Notes: generated from the sequence alone by a model not told the origin. DNA of 64,000 nt from Gnetum montanum (GCA_015680685.1 MNCI01001349.1:92752-156751); one strand, 5' to 3'; positions 35,497 through 48,280 are shown, numbered from the stretch's first letter. Made by a program: numbers and translations.

Positions 35497-38400
35497 ATGA
35501 ATATGAATCCAGATCAACCTTCCATATTGGTGTCTAACACATTTGATACCATAATCTAGTCAAAGCATGTCACATTAAGCCACGAACAATACAATTTTTT
35601 TTGTGCCAAAATCCAAGCAAGATTACTAGCGGATTACCTTGATTTAGAGGCAAAACAGGACTAAGAATGAGTCCACCAGAATGGACAAGAATATAACCCC
35701 TCCTCGTTTGACATAATCCCACTCACAAAGCCCTACCACCAATTTTTGTCTCAACTCATCCGTGCAAATAAGCATGATGCAGGGACAACCTATGAGGAAG
35801 CCTCACAAAAGGAGGAAGATGAGTTTGAGGCCCACTTTGAGCATGAGAGCCCTTTCCACACTGTCTTCCAACAATCACTCCATAGTATAGCCCCTTCTCG
35901 GTTTGGTCCACCCATCCCCTCCAAGATAGTAACCATGCCAAGCCTTTCTTGCAAGTAATTAATGCATTTTCCTAGCACTATGCTCATGCAGGGACCACCT
36001 CCCAGCCCCAAACAACTTAGGCATCCTATAGCTCGCCTATCTCATCAGTGTCTACAGTGCCCATCCAACCCACCCATGTGTGGCCCACTCCAATTACCGC
36101 ACCCATCACTCAGCCACTACATCAACAACTGTTTGCTATGATGTTAAACTAGCAACAATAGTCTGCTATGATGTTAAACTAGCAACACCCATCTGCTACG
36201 ACATTAGACTAGCAAACTCCACAACCAACAATTCTACCCTATGCTATGCAACCAACCCAAGACTAGCCAATGCAACTGGTTGGCACATCCCCAATCTTGG
36301 ATCAAGCATTCTAGCTAATCCAAAGTTTAATAGAGGAGATCAACCGACTTAAGGCTACCTCCTCTGACACCATCAAGGTGGTGGACTTCTATCAAGATGA
36401 TCCCATAAGTCGTACGGTACCACCCCTAACTCTTCCAATTGGGGCCCAACTACCTCAATTTACCAAGTACAATGGAGAAGGAGATCCTAATGCACACTTG
36501 GTCACATTTTGACCTAAATTCCTACTCCTTCAAGCTTGGCCACACACCATCATGTGTGTGTTCCCTATGTCACTCAATAGCAAGGCCTTGGACTAGTATC
36601 GCACACTCCCTAAGGCCTCAATCTCCTCTCTGGAGGACCTCATGAGAAAATTTATTGACATGATTTAGATACAACCTAAATCCTAAAGCAACCCTTGGCT
36701 AGCTAATGCAAGTTAAATAGGGGCCTCTAGAAACCATGCCAAAATTCCTCCAATGTTGGAATGCTGCATTGAACAAAATGCATGAACCCTTAGCGGAGAC
36801 ACACCTACTAGCTATCTTCAAATATGCAGTGAATGACTTTATCAAGTCCAAACTGTATTATCTAGCCCCAAAGTCTCTTAGCCAAGCCTTTGCCCAAGCA
36901 AAAAGCATAGAGGAAGTAGCACAAGCTAGCAATGATCCAGCCTATGTGGCCTACAGAAACAAACATGCTTGCAAGAAAAACACAACAATGATAATAGTAG
37001 CCACAAGCACAAAAGCAACCAACCGAAGCCCAATAGCTAATCATCCCAAAGCCTCAACTAACAAAATCACCAATTCTGGCACCAACTCACATACATTGAT
37101 AGGGGATACCCCAAGACCCAACTTTCAGTGCAAGGACCACTCAAATTATACACCACTGCCTATGCAACCCTTTGAACTACTAGAGTAACTCTTGAAAACT
37201 AGGCAAATCCAACACAAACATGTATTAGCAATTAACTACCAAAAACTTGATAGGTACTGCAAACTACTAAGGAACCCTACTTTAGCAATGCCAAATGAGC
37301 CCCAGGTTCCACAACACTTCAAGCTAGACCAATACTGTCATTACCACCAATTGGCTGGTCATAGTATAGAAAACTGTCGTGCTTTGTAGGATGACCTGTA
37401 GAGAATGATAGAACGTGGCCAACTGGTGATTAACACGGTGAGTCAATCCAACACAGATGATGCCTCCTATGTCATAAATTTCATTAGCATAGGTGGTAAG
37501 TCTAAACCTATGCAACAACCTTTTGTTATCTGTGTGCCTCCTAGCAAGGCAAGGGTCCCCTCCACCTCCACAGGAAAGAGGCCTCCCTTTATTATCAAAG
37601 TGTCACCTCGAGTATCCACAGCATCCTTTATGGTCAAAGTTCCATAGCAACCGTCCACTAAGACGTTAAACCAGCATGACACAACAAAAATTGCTAAGAA
37701 ACCTTTTGTTATCAAGGTGCCACAATAAGTTGACCACACAACAACTCTACCTAAATTACCAATTATCATAAGAGTGTCACAACGTGATGGCCCCTCACCT
37801 ACTCGAAGCCCAACAATGGGCAATATCTTGATCCCTCCTCCTTCAAGGGTTCACCCCATTAGTAACCTCAGTAGGCCCACCATATGGCAACACAAGAGGA
37901 TAAACAAGCACCTTGCAACCCCCATGGCTGAAGCAAAGTCCACAACTAGCAAACAAAAACTGAACACTAGGGCCCCTACCCCCAAATAGGCCAACCAAAC
38001 CAAGCCCAAGTCCCTCTCCTAAGAGATCTGTCTTTCAAGCCACATGGAGGAAATCAAAGCCAACATAATGGCTAATGACAAGGACTTTGTAGCTGCACTA
38101 ACCCTAGTGAAGCAAACTCTCAAGCAAAAGAACACAACATTAAGCTTGTATGACCTGGTCATGACCTCATCTGCTCATTGCCAAGCATTGGCCTAGGTCT
38201 TGGCCTACATTCCTGTTATGGAGGACATCCTTGCAAATAAGGCATCCATCCGTGCAATGATGTTGCCCCCTACACCACAAAAATTAGGTTCAAAAACACT
38301 AGCCTTTTTCGATGATGCAGTCAAAATCAACCCCAAACAAGGGGAGGTCACTACAGCTCCACTATCCATTAGCATTCATGTTGGACAGTGTACCATCCAT

Positions 38401-39057
38401 AGAGTGCATGTTGATGATGGTGCAACAACAAATGTAGTCTTGTACTCTGTCATTGACAAACTAGATCTCGCAAATGAAATTAGGTAAACCAAAGTAACAT
38501 GTCTAAAATCCTTCAATGGATCACATGTCACAGTTAGGGGTACAATCAACTTAGCCTTCGTGGCAGGAGAGCAATTCCCCACTAGAGTAAATTTCACTGT
38601 CATAGAGGAGATGCCATGTTTTGACATGATTCTAGGTAGGCCTTGGCTAGGCCCACTACGGGCCATCTCCTCCCCCATCCACCAAGAAATCCACCTTCCA
38701 TATGAAGGTGGACAAGTTATCATCCATGGTGATAATGCTTCCTTGTCAACTATCCACAACATAGACATGACGCAAGTTTTGAAAGATGAGTTTCTTGGTG
38801 GCACTCCTATAATAACCAATGTAGCGCCTAAGGCTAACACACCCAAATGAGTGGTTGAAGATAGTAGCCTCCTAGAGGATCCTAAGCCTTGCACACCTCC
38901 TAATGCACACCTAATGAGGAAGCAACTACATGATCAAGACTTTGCCTTGGCCAAAAACACGTCAAGCACCTTCTTACCCTTTACCTCCACTTCCCATGCA
39001 TTTTTGACATTCATTTACATCGCACTAACCTACACATTTACATTTTTCCTACTTACT
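35497..39057 (+). pseudogene. Element B gag-protease polyprotein
   Basis: The start is chosen at the ATG 35497 (MNMNPDQPS). Gag capsid-like sequence lies at about 36430-36950 (PQFTKYNGEGDPNAHL, KALDWYRTLP, SLSQAFAQAKSIEEVA). A nucleocapsid knuckle of the form C-x2-H-x4-H-x4-C (CHYHQLAGHSIENC, about 37335-37376) is typical of plant Tat/Athila gag. A Pro/Ser/Thr/Lys-rich linker with repeated PFxIxVP motifs follows (37500-37990). The protease has VHVDDGATTNV at about 38407-38437 and MILGRPWL near 38627. In-frame stops and several frameshifts break it. The frame ends near 39057 and is followed by non-coding DNA. The product would package RNA and mature its own particle, but reverse transcription would have to be supplied in trans. 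Confidence 0.83.
36131..36220 (+). repeat. Three 30-bp tandem repeats inside gag
   Basis: Exact 30-bp period with units at 36131, 36161 and 36191, core TGCTATGATGTTAAACTAGC. Translated in frame they give CYDVKLAT-type decapeptides. The same word occurs singly in the non-coding 3' regions of A and B. Confidence 0.8.
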
Positions 39058-40762
39058 TAGATTAGGCATTTCATTTTTTATATACTTTTTTTACTTTGTT
39101 TATGCATCCATCCAGTTAGCTTACGCATTACATCTAAAAACATCAAAAAAACTATAAAAATAAAACTACAAAAACACATGGCCCAAAAAGGCCTTAAAAT
39201 AAGCCCACCGTCCAAAATAGCCTAAAACTATCACTTTTTTCATTTCTTTCCTTTCATTCATCTATTTTTAACTTTATTTATAGTAGGTGTTGCTTGATTT
39301 TGTTTTCTTCCTAGTTGACATTTTGCAGGATCTCACAGGCGCACAACATGACTACGCATGCAACATCGCATCTTACATAAGCAAGGTAAGCACTAGTTCG
39401 CTATGACTATAAATTGGCATAGACAGTCCACTATGACTATAAACTGGCACAGCTCGTCCTTGGGTCATGACGTTAAACTGGCACAACAACTTGTCCTTGG
39501 GTCATGACATTAAACTGGAACAACATCCACTATCCGGTATGACATTACACTAGCATCCAACAATCTGCTAGGACTATAAACTAGCACATAACGGTCTACT
39601 AGGACCTTAAACTATGTTCATAGTCTACCAGGACTTTAAACTGGCATGTAGCTGATCTAATCTGAACACTTGTCATTGCTTTGGGAGCACTCACAGCATC
39701 ATCACCTCCCACCATTCTGGTGACTCTTTTGAAGCACTTTCCATTAGTGCGGCATTTAGAACACTTGTAGCATCATTTCCCTGGCACTTTCATCAGCTTC
39801 CCAAGTACTTGTGAATGGCATAACATTCAACACATTTGTAGCATCTTCATAGTTTTGCACTTGCAACATCTTCACATTTGGCATTTGCACTTGCGTTTCA
39901 CATTTTGTGGTTTTCTTGTCCTCTCTGAGTTGTGTTTGCAAGACAAAGCCTTAGAGGTGGTTATGCAAAGGTGCATCTCATCACAGTAGCATGTCACCAC
40001 ATTGCTTTTATGTACATGACAAGACTAGTTGAGCCACTCAAAAGTGCACATCCCCCTCATCCCTATTACAGCCTGTGCACCATTTCTTCATCCCAATATC
40101 CTCTCATCCTCTTCGTACCCATGATTTCACACTTATCTGATGCATATGCACTATAACACACATGACATTCCCTTCACATCAACTATAGAACCCATGGTTG
40201 ATGTAACACAATTCATCCTGTGGGATGCCTCTGTTGCATGGTAAAGGCCTAAGTAGATGTATAATGAATCATCCCTAGGAGGAAACATCTATCCTATAGA
40301 TGCAATGTGATGCGTCAAAACAAAGACCATCTTCTCGATGGCCAACTTGCAGCTAACATTCAATAGTAAGCTGAACCCAAAGAAGGTTCGCCTCACACAC
40401 AAAAAATCAACAACACTACAGCTTCGCAATTGGCCCATCCTTGGATCAACTTCGGCCCTCCCATGAGTACTCTGATAAAAGGTCAACATTTCAAGGGCAA
40501 GCTACTTCATGCCATGGTCACCATTAGTCGTGCATCTTACATCATGATCCACTATTTGCATTTTGTTCCCACTATTTAAATTTCATCTCCCTAGCATTGC
40601 CTATACCCCTTGTCCATTAACATAACCTTATTCTTGTAACACTCTTGAGCAAGGTAAAATGACATTTGATCTTGTGCTAACAAATGGCATTCGTGACATG
40701 TTTGCTCTGGTGTTTTGTTATTCTTTGTTGACATCTTTCGGGCCACTCCTCCAAACGTCAAC
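39058..40762. other. Element B non-coding region between protease and polypurine tract
   Basis: No RT, RNase H or integrase is seen on either strand. 39180-39240 matches the spacers of element A. 39400-39650 holds about seven copies of a CTATGACTATAAACTGGCA-like word, 35-45 bp apart. 39910-40090 aligns with 11320-11520 of A. Confidence 0.7.
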
Positions 40763-40771
40763 AAAGAGGGG
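40763..40771 (+). promoter_or_regulatory. Polypurine tract of element B
   Basis: AAAGAGGGG lies five bases upstream of the 3' LTR start TGAAACACC. This is the primer for plus-strand DNA synthesis. Confidence 0.65.
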
Positions 40772-40775
40772 CCAT

Positions 40776-42085
40776 TGAAACACCACAAAATTTCAGGTCT
40801 TTGCATCTTGACTGTATATTTTTCTAAGTGTCAGAGCAATGGCACTTTCTACACCTTACTAGGCTATGCAGTGTAGCGTAGCATAGCGCTACAGTGTGTA
40901 GTGTAACACTACAGTGCATAGGATAGCACTACAGTGTAACACCCTACTACGCTATATAGCGCAGCGTAGCGTAGTGCTACGGTGCATAGCATAGCCCTAT
41001 AATGTAACATCCTATTACATTGTGTAGCATAGCATAGCACTAATTGCTAGATTTACAAGACTTTTATAAGTCTCAAAACGATGCCACTTTCTAGACCCTG
41101 ATACGCTATGTAGCATAACGTAGTGTAGCATAACACCAACTACCAGATTTGCAAGATTTTTCTAAGTGTCAGAACCATGGAACTTTCTAGACCCTACTAC
41201 ACTACATAGCATAGCGCTACGCTAAGCGCTATAGTGTGTAGCATAGCACTATCATGCAATACCCAGTGCTACAATGCGTAGCATAGCACTATAGTGTAGT
41301 GTAGCACTACAATGCAATACCTAGTGCTACAGTGCATAGCGTAGCACTACAATGTAACACCTAGTGCTACAACGCAACATAGTGCTACAGTGTAACACCC
41401 ACTGCACTGCCACATGGCACCTGATCCACATTTTGGGCTAACCCTAGCCCTATAAATACCTCTGCACCCTCTTTTGAAAAAAAAGGGGAGAGAATAAGAG
41501 GGGAGGCTTCTATTTCTTCACCAAGAAGGTAGCTGGCACTTCTATTTTTTTTTTGGCATTTGGCATTTTGGCATCTTGGCATTTAGCTCCATGGGTGAAC
41601 AAGACCTAGAGCATACCACACCAATCTAGTAGCCATAGTTTATCACAGTGAGCACCAGATTTCACATCCCAACACCATAGAGGCTGTGATTGTGTTCCTA
41701 TTGTGACTATTGTACACTCTGTATACCTGTACCTCTTTTCTAGGGTGATGCATCTTCTTATTCAAACTCTCTTTTTTTTTCACAACATTCATTTTTTAGC
41801 ATTATACAGCGTTCAATCGTATCTATTGTTCTATTATGCACTTTAGCACATTTCCACTACTGTGCACATTACGTCTTCTTTTATTTTACCACTAGGTGTT
41901 TCATTTAAAATTATTGTTTGCAAAAGGGTTATTATACACCAGTTAAGTCCCTGTTTGATCGACTAGACTGTTTAGGGCACCCTAAATCCATTCTCTCCAA
42001 CACGTCCCTTGCACGGATTCGAAGTTAGGCTATGCACCCAAAGACCTCTCGGTGTTTCTAGCCACTAACGTTTTCTGTTGCTACA
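40776..42085 (+). repeat. Element B 3' LTR (1310 bp)
   Basis: It begins TGAAACACCACAAAATTTC and ends CTGTTGCTACA, matching the 5' LTR at both ends. The TATA box is at 41451-41458. It is longer than the 5' LTR, mainly because the U3 palindrome array has different copy numbers. Confidence 0.88.
40858..41400. repeat. Palindrome-rich GCTAC/GTAGC array in U3 of the 3' LTR
   Basis: The same word set as at 34080-34590: TAGCGTAG, CACTACAGTGCA and GTGCTACAGTGCATAGC. Blocks are reordered and expanded relative to the 5' LTR. Confidence 0.8.
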
Positions 42086-42090
42086 AATAG
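42086..42090. repeat. Right 5-bp target-site duplication of element B
   Basis: AATAG, identical to 33997-34001. Confidence 0.85.
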
Positions 42091-42600
42091 TATGTGTGTG
42101 GGGAGAAAGATGGAGTTTTGCCACTCATTGTTCAACCTTTGCAACTCACAAGAGATGATAAATATTTGAAAATGGAGCTATACATCATTATTTAACTACT
42201 CATTAAATGTAGGAATGTCAACCATATTAACCTTTTTATTATGATCTTCTTAATGCTTTTAGGTATGATGCAAATTGCTTCATGAATTTGATCTTGGTAG
42301 GTCCATGAAAACAATGGCTCATCCAAGCCATTAACACCTCCATCCAAATGAAGGTAAGAAAAATGTGAAATGATGAACTACTTCAACTTACCACAAGTAT
42401 AGCTCAATTCCCATGGAAAAAAATGCATGAATATTCTTCCCCTAGTATCATTCATGTTGCAGTAATGAGAGTATTTAGGAGAAGGTCTTGCTAGCTTCCT
42501 AGCATGCATGTGCTCATACTACTATTTTGTAGTCATATCATGAAGCTCCTACTTTTCATGAATAGCATATTTGATTTTTCAAATAATATGAATTCATAAT
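42091..42600. other. Intergenic DNA, nothing recognised
   Basis: AT-rich, with no gene or repeat match within the window. Confidence 0.4.
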
Positions 42601-43315
42601 TGATAAGCGACAAGGTACCCCTACACCCAACCATATGAATCACAGGTGTTCACGTGCAATCCGATCGAATTCTGTAGACTATAATTACTAAGTATGCTAG
42701 AGCTAAATAGTGTGTATTTGTTGTCCATTTGTTGTCTTCCTAGTCCCACTTGTGGAATGCAATTGTATGGTTAAGTGTGACTAAGGTGTAAGATTTTTAT
42801 TATTTTGTGTTTTTATGAAATTACTTGCCTAGAACAAGAATAAAAGTAAGAGTGATTAATTGCTAAGTAAACTATGGTCTACTCTAGCCTAACACAAGTA
42901 ACTATTCCCACTTCTCGAACACATCATGAACTATATGTGAACACTACTAGGTTGTCAAACGTTAATCATTTCTAGGCTACCAAGTGTCGCACGTATGTTC
43001 AAAGGGGTTGTGCTTGTGTAATTTAATGATTTGCTTGATTGATCAAAATTAATTACTGCATAAATAACATTAATGTAAATTTCCTAAAATAACAATATGT
43101 AAATGCATAAGAAAGAAAGTCTCAAGTGCTACAAGGAATGGGATCAAAGAGTTTGTCTTTATTGCCAACACTGGTGTGTTTAGGTACATCAATGCTTGAA
43201 TAAAGATTCATTCACACTTAGACCTCTTGCTATAGGTACTTGGAAAATATTCCAACTTTCAAATGTACAAATTGCAAGAGTTTCACTACTTGAAAAACAC
43301 AATTTATCAATAATC
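42601..43315 (-). repeat. LTR E, Athila-like family, minus strand
   Basis: Read on the minus strand, it contains CAATAAAGACAAACTCTTTG, CCTTGTAGCACTTGAG and ends GGTTGGGTGTAGGGGTACC...CTTATCA at 42601. These blocks match LTR F (47298-48280) and element D's LTRs. No primer binding site follows the end, so this is a solo or truncated LTR. The U3 start is not clear. Confidence 0.7.
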
Positions 43316-44879
43316 TACCAAATCCTCTATGAAGCCTTGATTGGAGAATGGCTCCTCGAAGACAGTAGGTGCAACTTCTCTAGGTTCTTTGCAAAATTGT
43401 CTATGTACATCATGCCATTATCCTAGTTTATCTTGATGAAATTTCATCACAACAAGATATGCTACCTCATTTACCATATTTTTAAAAGTGATTTGGACTA
43501 ATTGATATTTCTACTTCAATCTATTTTTATTGCTCAATTCATCCATGATTCCTTTGATCCTCTATTTTCTACAAAATCAACTTAAAATAAGAAAAATTGT
43601 AAATGTACAAATTCTTCAAGGTAATTCACCAATGTCTTACCTAGCAATGACACCAATGATAGGATTTTCTCTAATTTTGAACCAATGGAATTTATCATAC
43701 AAAATGTAGTGCAATCTAGTTGTAAGTTACAAAGATGATGTTGAGTGGATTGCCAAGAATACTCATGTATATCAATGCATTTAATAAATATACAAGAGGT
43801 TATAATACTTATGATACAAATAAAAGCCCATGTTGCCATGATGGAAGATTGTGAAAATATTTATAATTTTTATGTATTTTATGAATATAAGAATAAAAAA
43901 TATAAATACATACATATTACAATTCCTTGTGGGAATAGGCACAATGCTTATGTCACAATCCCTTAGGGAACAAGTGCAGCATCATACACAGAAAGTAATA
44001 AAATGTCTCTTAGTCACAACCGCAATGGCCCAACATAATGTCATATAGTTATGACCTCCTTAGATAAGGATGAATCATTGCAACTTGATAATACAAAAAT
44101 TAAATAAATATTTTTAATATTTTAATATTTAAGGCTTCAATAGTAGAATAAGAAAAAATCATGAGCTTTATTCAACATGAAAACATTAGACTCTGCATTG
44201 ACCAAATGGTTCCAAACTACATAAGTAAGGTAGCACTCTAACAAAGTCTAGCCACACTTGTTACAGTGACAACTCAAAGTACACACACAACAAAAGAAGA
44301 AAACTAACTTACCCAGGAAAAGAAGAGCTCTTCAAACAAACTGGATGCTAAAAGCTAAAATGAATTATCTAAGTTCTGCATATCTATGACGTGTATGAAA
44401 GTTTAGCCCAAATATTTATAGTTTTTACAATATAATAGTGAAGGTTCATTAATGCCCAAACATCAATGAAGATTTATCAATGTAACCTAAGTTGATCTTG
44501 GTCACAATGATGGTAAACCAAGATAAACCAAGAATGGAAGGAGGCTTATCAACATCACTACACTAACATAGGGGATGTGTTGACATCCTAAAATCACACT
44601 TTGCATATTGGATCCTAGATGAAAGCTCAAACCTCAGGAAGCATGCCAAAAGGGCTATATGACATCTAAATAAAGTGAGAATCATCCTAAGGAGCTTAGA
44701 ATCATGCACACAATCTTATAGTATGACACAAGGGATCATGGTGTACCTTGAGAGACTAAGAACCTTGACTGAACATGCTAGACTATAAACACAATATACC
44801 TAAAATGCTTTCTAAATCCATGGTTTACAATAGGAATACAAAATCCCACTAGATGCCTGATCCAATAGGAAGGAGGAAT
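43316..44879. other. AT-rich DNA without recognised gene
   Basis: Short frames at 43582-43839 (minus), 43745-43966 and 43851-44048 have no recognisable content. Part of it may be the degraded body of element G upstream of its extra ORF. Confidence 0.35.
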
Positions 44880-45490
44880 AATAGAAATTGCATATTGCTA
44901 ATTTAGAACTCGAAGCAGTTAAGGTTAGTTATCATGATCAAAAGGATGTATCAACAAACTTGGCTTAGAGAATAAGTGATTATCATGATCTACAAACATT
45001 GAGTAAGGCTTTTGAAATAAAGAGAAATCAATTTGCAACATAATATATCAACAGTTATCATGTTCTTAAATAGTATCTACAACGAATAATCTTGTAAACT
45101 TGGCATGAACAGTTAATGGTCCCAAGGCAAAAGAAGAAAAAACTAAGAGCCTCGTTGAAGCATTTTCACATAAGGAAGCTGATAGAATTAGGAAAGTAGC
45201 CTCAAGAACCATTGATGCAGCAAAAGCTGCCACCACCAAGAATAACATAAAGATCTACACTAGCTATATTTTGTGAATTTGAACTTCATCTATTTTTATC
45301 ATCCAACATTATTGATGTTTCACATGATCTTTTTTGCAATCCACTTGAATTAAAATGTACCACTCAAAGTCAATCATTAATTATTATTTATACATAGTCT
45401 ATCATTATTTCTGTATGATCTCACAATTTTATAACTCCATCCTCCTCTTTTTTCAACTCGAGAATGAATTTTTTCTTAGCCATAGGGATA
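44880..45490 (+). pseudogene. Element G: C-terminal remnant of the Athila-like extra ORF
   Basis: The segment aligns with the end of element C's extra ORF. CAATTTGCAACATAATATATC here matches CAATTTGCAGCATAGTTTGTT near 23829, and AACAATCTT...CTCGAG[AG]ATGA is shared near the end. It stops at the purine tract CATAGGGATA before the LTR at 45491. Translation is Lys, Ala, Glu-rich and broken. The rest of the element is missing or unrecognisable. Confidence 0.5.
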
Positions 45491-46342
45491 TGATAAATCA
45501 AAATTATATGGGCTAACCACGATATCATAGTTATGATATCATAGCTCATTCTATGATGTCATAAAAGCAATGTAGTGGATTGAGGTCATGCATATAAATA
45601 TGAGATTACTATCATGTCAAACTTACCTTTTGGTTGAACCCTTAGCTAAACTCCTACCATTTTATTTTACAAACTTAGAGATAGTGATGAATGCCTACAA
45701 TAAGATGACAAATAGTTATACAACATCTTTATTCAAGTGGAGTATACTTAGATGTTGTTCATGTCTAGCAATAAAGATCAAGATTGCTCTTCATTATTAT
45801 AGCATATCACTTAGACTAGATTTTCATTCTATTGTCATTTACTTTTCCAATGTCATTTACATTTCCCTTATTCGTTAGTTAAATGGTGGAATGCCTATGA
45901 CTGATTTTGAAAGTACAAACATAATCATCTGGTAACCTAGCAATAACTTAGTTTGATTTACTTAATAGTAAGTTACTTAATAATTCTAGTGGTAATTATA
46001 TTAGCCTAGGGTATGTATGGTAAGTCAGGACTAGATGCTTATTGTTGCTAGGCTAAGTTAGCATTTCATTTCCATTACCCTTTAGTTAATAGAATTTATA
46101 TTCATTATACAATATTTTAATTTAGTAGTCTATGAGCCAATTAAGACCATCTTACTATATACCTCATTGAAAGTTAAACTATGTATTTTGACATTCACTA
46201 ACTCTAGTAAGAAGACAACAATTATAAACTTACTATCAATATACTAGTATATAATATTTTTACATCCATAAATTATGATCTGATAGCACACGTATGATTA
46301 TGGCTTATATAGTTAGGTGTTAGAAACTCTCGATACTCATCA
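45491..46342 (+). repeat. LTR G, Athila-like family
   Basis: It starts TGATAAATCA right after a GGGATA purine tract, as in element C. It has CATATAAATATGAG as a promoter-like block (about 45590), GCAATAAAGATCAAG, GGTAACCTAGCAATAAC, and an end near TAGGTGTTAGAAACTCTCG...CATCA. The 3' boundary is approximate. Confidence 0.6.
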
Positions 46343-47297
46343 CTATGCAAAATATCTAACAACTAAAAATTATGCAATGCATAGTAATTTGTGCATGTTT
46401 TTACATCAACTTAATGGAATAGGCCTTGAACTTTAATTTTGGATAATTTTATGAGAAATATTTAAACTACCAAGCCTCAAAAGAGGTCTAGATTTAAGAC
46501 AAAGTTCTTGGAACTAAAAGACATGAAAACATATACAATTCACCATGCTTCATGAGTTTACAATAATGAAATCCCAAATAGATCCTAAAAATATCTACAA
46601 ATGGATTGAGTTTAAGCCTAAAAGTTAATAAAACTTTGAATACTTAAGTACTACAACTATTAAAGAAGAAATGTATAGTTATGGTAGTTAATTTATTAAT
46701 GGTGTGCTAATGATCACAAGTAATAGTTATGTTACTTGGTATTTGCTTTTAATTCTACTAGTGTCCTTTGCAATATGAGCCCCATCTTCCAACTTCATTT
46801 TGGATAACACTAAGGTGATTTCTTCTACTATGAAGGTGTTCTAACCTTTTCTAAATGCATTGTATGCATATGACAGTTAAAAGACTTTAATAAAGTTCCC
46901 AACTAATAGTACATATGATAAATTAGAGTGTGCAATATAAGATTTAGTAATTAATAGGTGTTATGAATGAAGAATTCAAGCATTATAATGTCTTTTGAGA
47001 AATGTTATAGATTTTTAAAATGGCACATGTGAATATATTTTGTATTTAATGTAACCTTGTACTTAAAGAATATTTATGATATTGGTAAATTATTTTCTAG
47101 ATATTGTAAAGTGTTTATTCTTTATAGTTTATTTAGTACCCTTACTAGGTTATAAAGTTTCATACTAAATGTATTAAGATTTCCAAGTGGTTGATTTTGT
47201 GTGTTAAGTTTTGCATGTGGAATTGATGGATTTCAAGGTAATTAACTTATGTCCCTTAGACAGTTTCATAAGTTTAATTATAATTAATTTCAAGGTG
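46343..47297. other. AT-rich DNA without recognised gene
   Basis: No open frame or repeat of note was seen. Confidence 0.35.
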
Positions 47298-48280
47298 TGA
47301 TAAAGTGAATAGTAAGATTAACACTAATATGATAAATAGAATTGAAATAGGATGAAAGAAATCAACAGAAGCTAGTAGTGTATTTTGTGATTGAAGAATT
47401 CCTACTAAGCTGAAGGGTAAGTGATGAAGCATTTACTCTACTTATTAGAGCGGTTACTCTAATAATTAGAGTGGTTACTCTAATTATTAGAGTAGTTTCT
47501 CCCAAGTCTATAAATATAGTGCCTAGGCACACAATTGGAAGGGAGTCTAGTAGCAGTCAAGTAGCAAAACTCTTGTAGTCTGTTTAAAGGTTAAAGTATT
47601 TTCCAAGTGCCCACAGCAGGAGGTTGAAGTGTGGATGGATCTTTATTTGAGCATTATGTACCTAAGCACACCTTATGTACGGCAATAAAGATGAGCTCTT
47701 TGATTCATCCTTGCAGCACTTGAGATTTGTTTTCTTACACATTTCTTTTATTTTAATTTCTTATGCATTTATTTTATTTTATTTTATTTTATGCACTTTG
47801 CATTTGTGTTATTAGCACAACAATTCATTTTGATCAATTAAGCAAATCATTAAATTACACTCAATACAATCACTTCGAGCATGCGTGTAACACTTAGTAA
47901 CCCAATAACGATTAGCATTTGGTAATCCCAATAGTGTTGCATTGGTTTAGGATGTGTATGACAAGTGAGAACAGATACTAGTGTTAGGATTAGTTAAAGC
48001 CTAGTTAATCAGTAGCTAAGTTAAATTAGTCACTTAGTTATCTCTCTCTCCTCCCTTATTAGCAGCAAGACATAAAAACATAAAAGCTATAAAAATCATA
48101 TGCCTCAAGCTTACTTAACCAACAATCGTGACATATAGGTAAGCTTGGGAAGACAACGATCAACCAACCCATCCTTGTTCCACAAAGGTGCATAGGCACT
48201 TAGTCCTTAGAATTTGACTGGATAGTGCGTGAAACACTCGTATTTGTATGGTTGAGCATAGGGGTACCGCACTGCTTAGT
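47298..48280 (+). repeat. LTR F, Athila-like family, probably solo
   Basis: The proposed start is TGATAAAGTG. A TATA box (TATAAATA, 47509-47516), GTACCTAAGCACACC, GGCAATAAAGATGAGCTC and GTATGGTTGAGCATAGGGG follow in the family order. It ends near ACTGCTTA at about 48278. Neither a primer binding site nor internal sequence follows. Confidence 0.65.
47435..47500. repeat. Three 21-bp palindromic repeats upstream of LTR F TATA box
   Basis: The unit GGTTACTCTAATAATTAGAGT is repeated about three times. Each unit contains the palindrome ACTCTAAT-A-ATTAGAGT. The position, just 5' of the TATA box in U3, fits a regulatory protein-binding array. Confidence 0.7.

Larger units (their letters stand above)
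34002..42085 (+). mobile_element. Element B: LTR retrotransposon with gag-protease only (non-autonomous, Tat-like)
   Basis: All structural parts are present: two LTRs beginning TGAAA and ending GCTACA, a 5-bp target-site duplication AATAG on both sides, a primer binding site, a polypurine tract AAAGAGGGG and a gag-protease reading frame. Nothing resembling RT, RNase H or integrase lies between protease and the 3' LTR. The protease and 3' region match element A. Known plant parallels are non-autonomous gag-bearing LTR elements that depend on autonomous partners. The two LTRs differ at many positions, so insertion is old. Confidence 0.88.

Noticed and set aside
38376-38894. 172-codon minus-strand open frame
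   Set aside because: Exactly antisense to element B's protease. A shadow frame.
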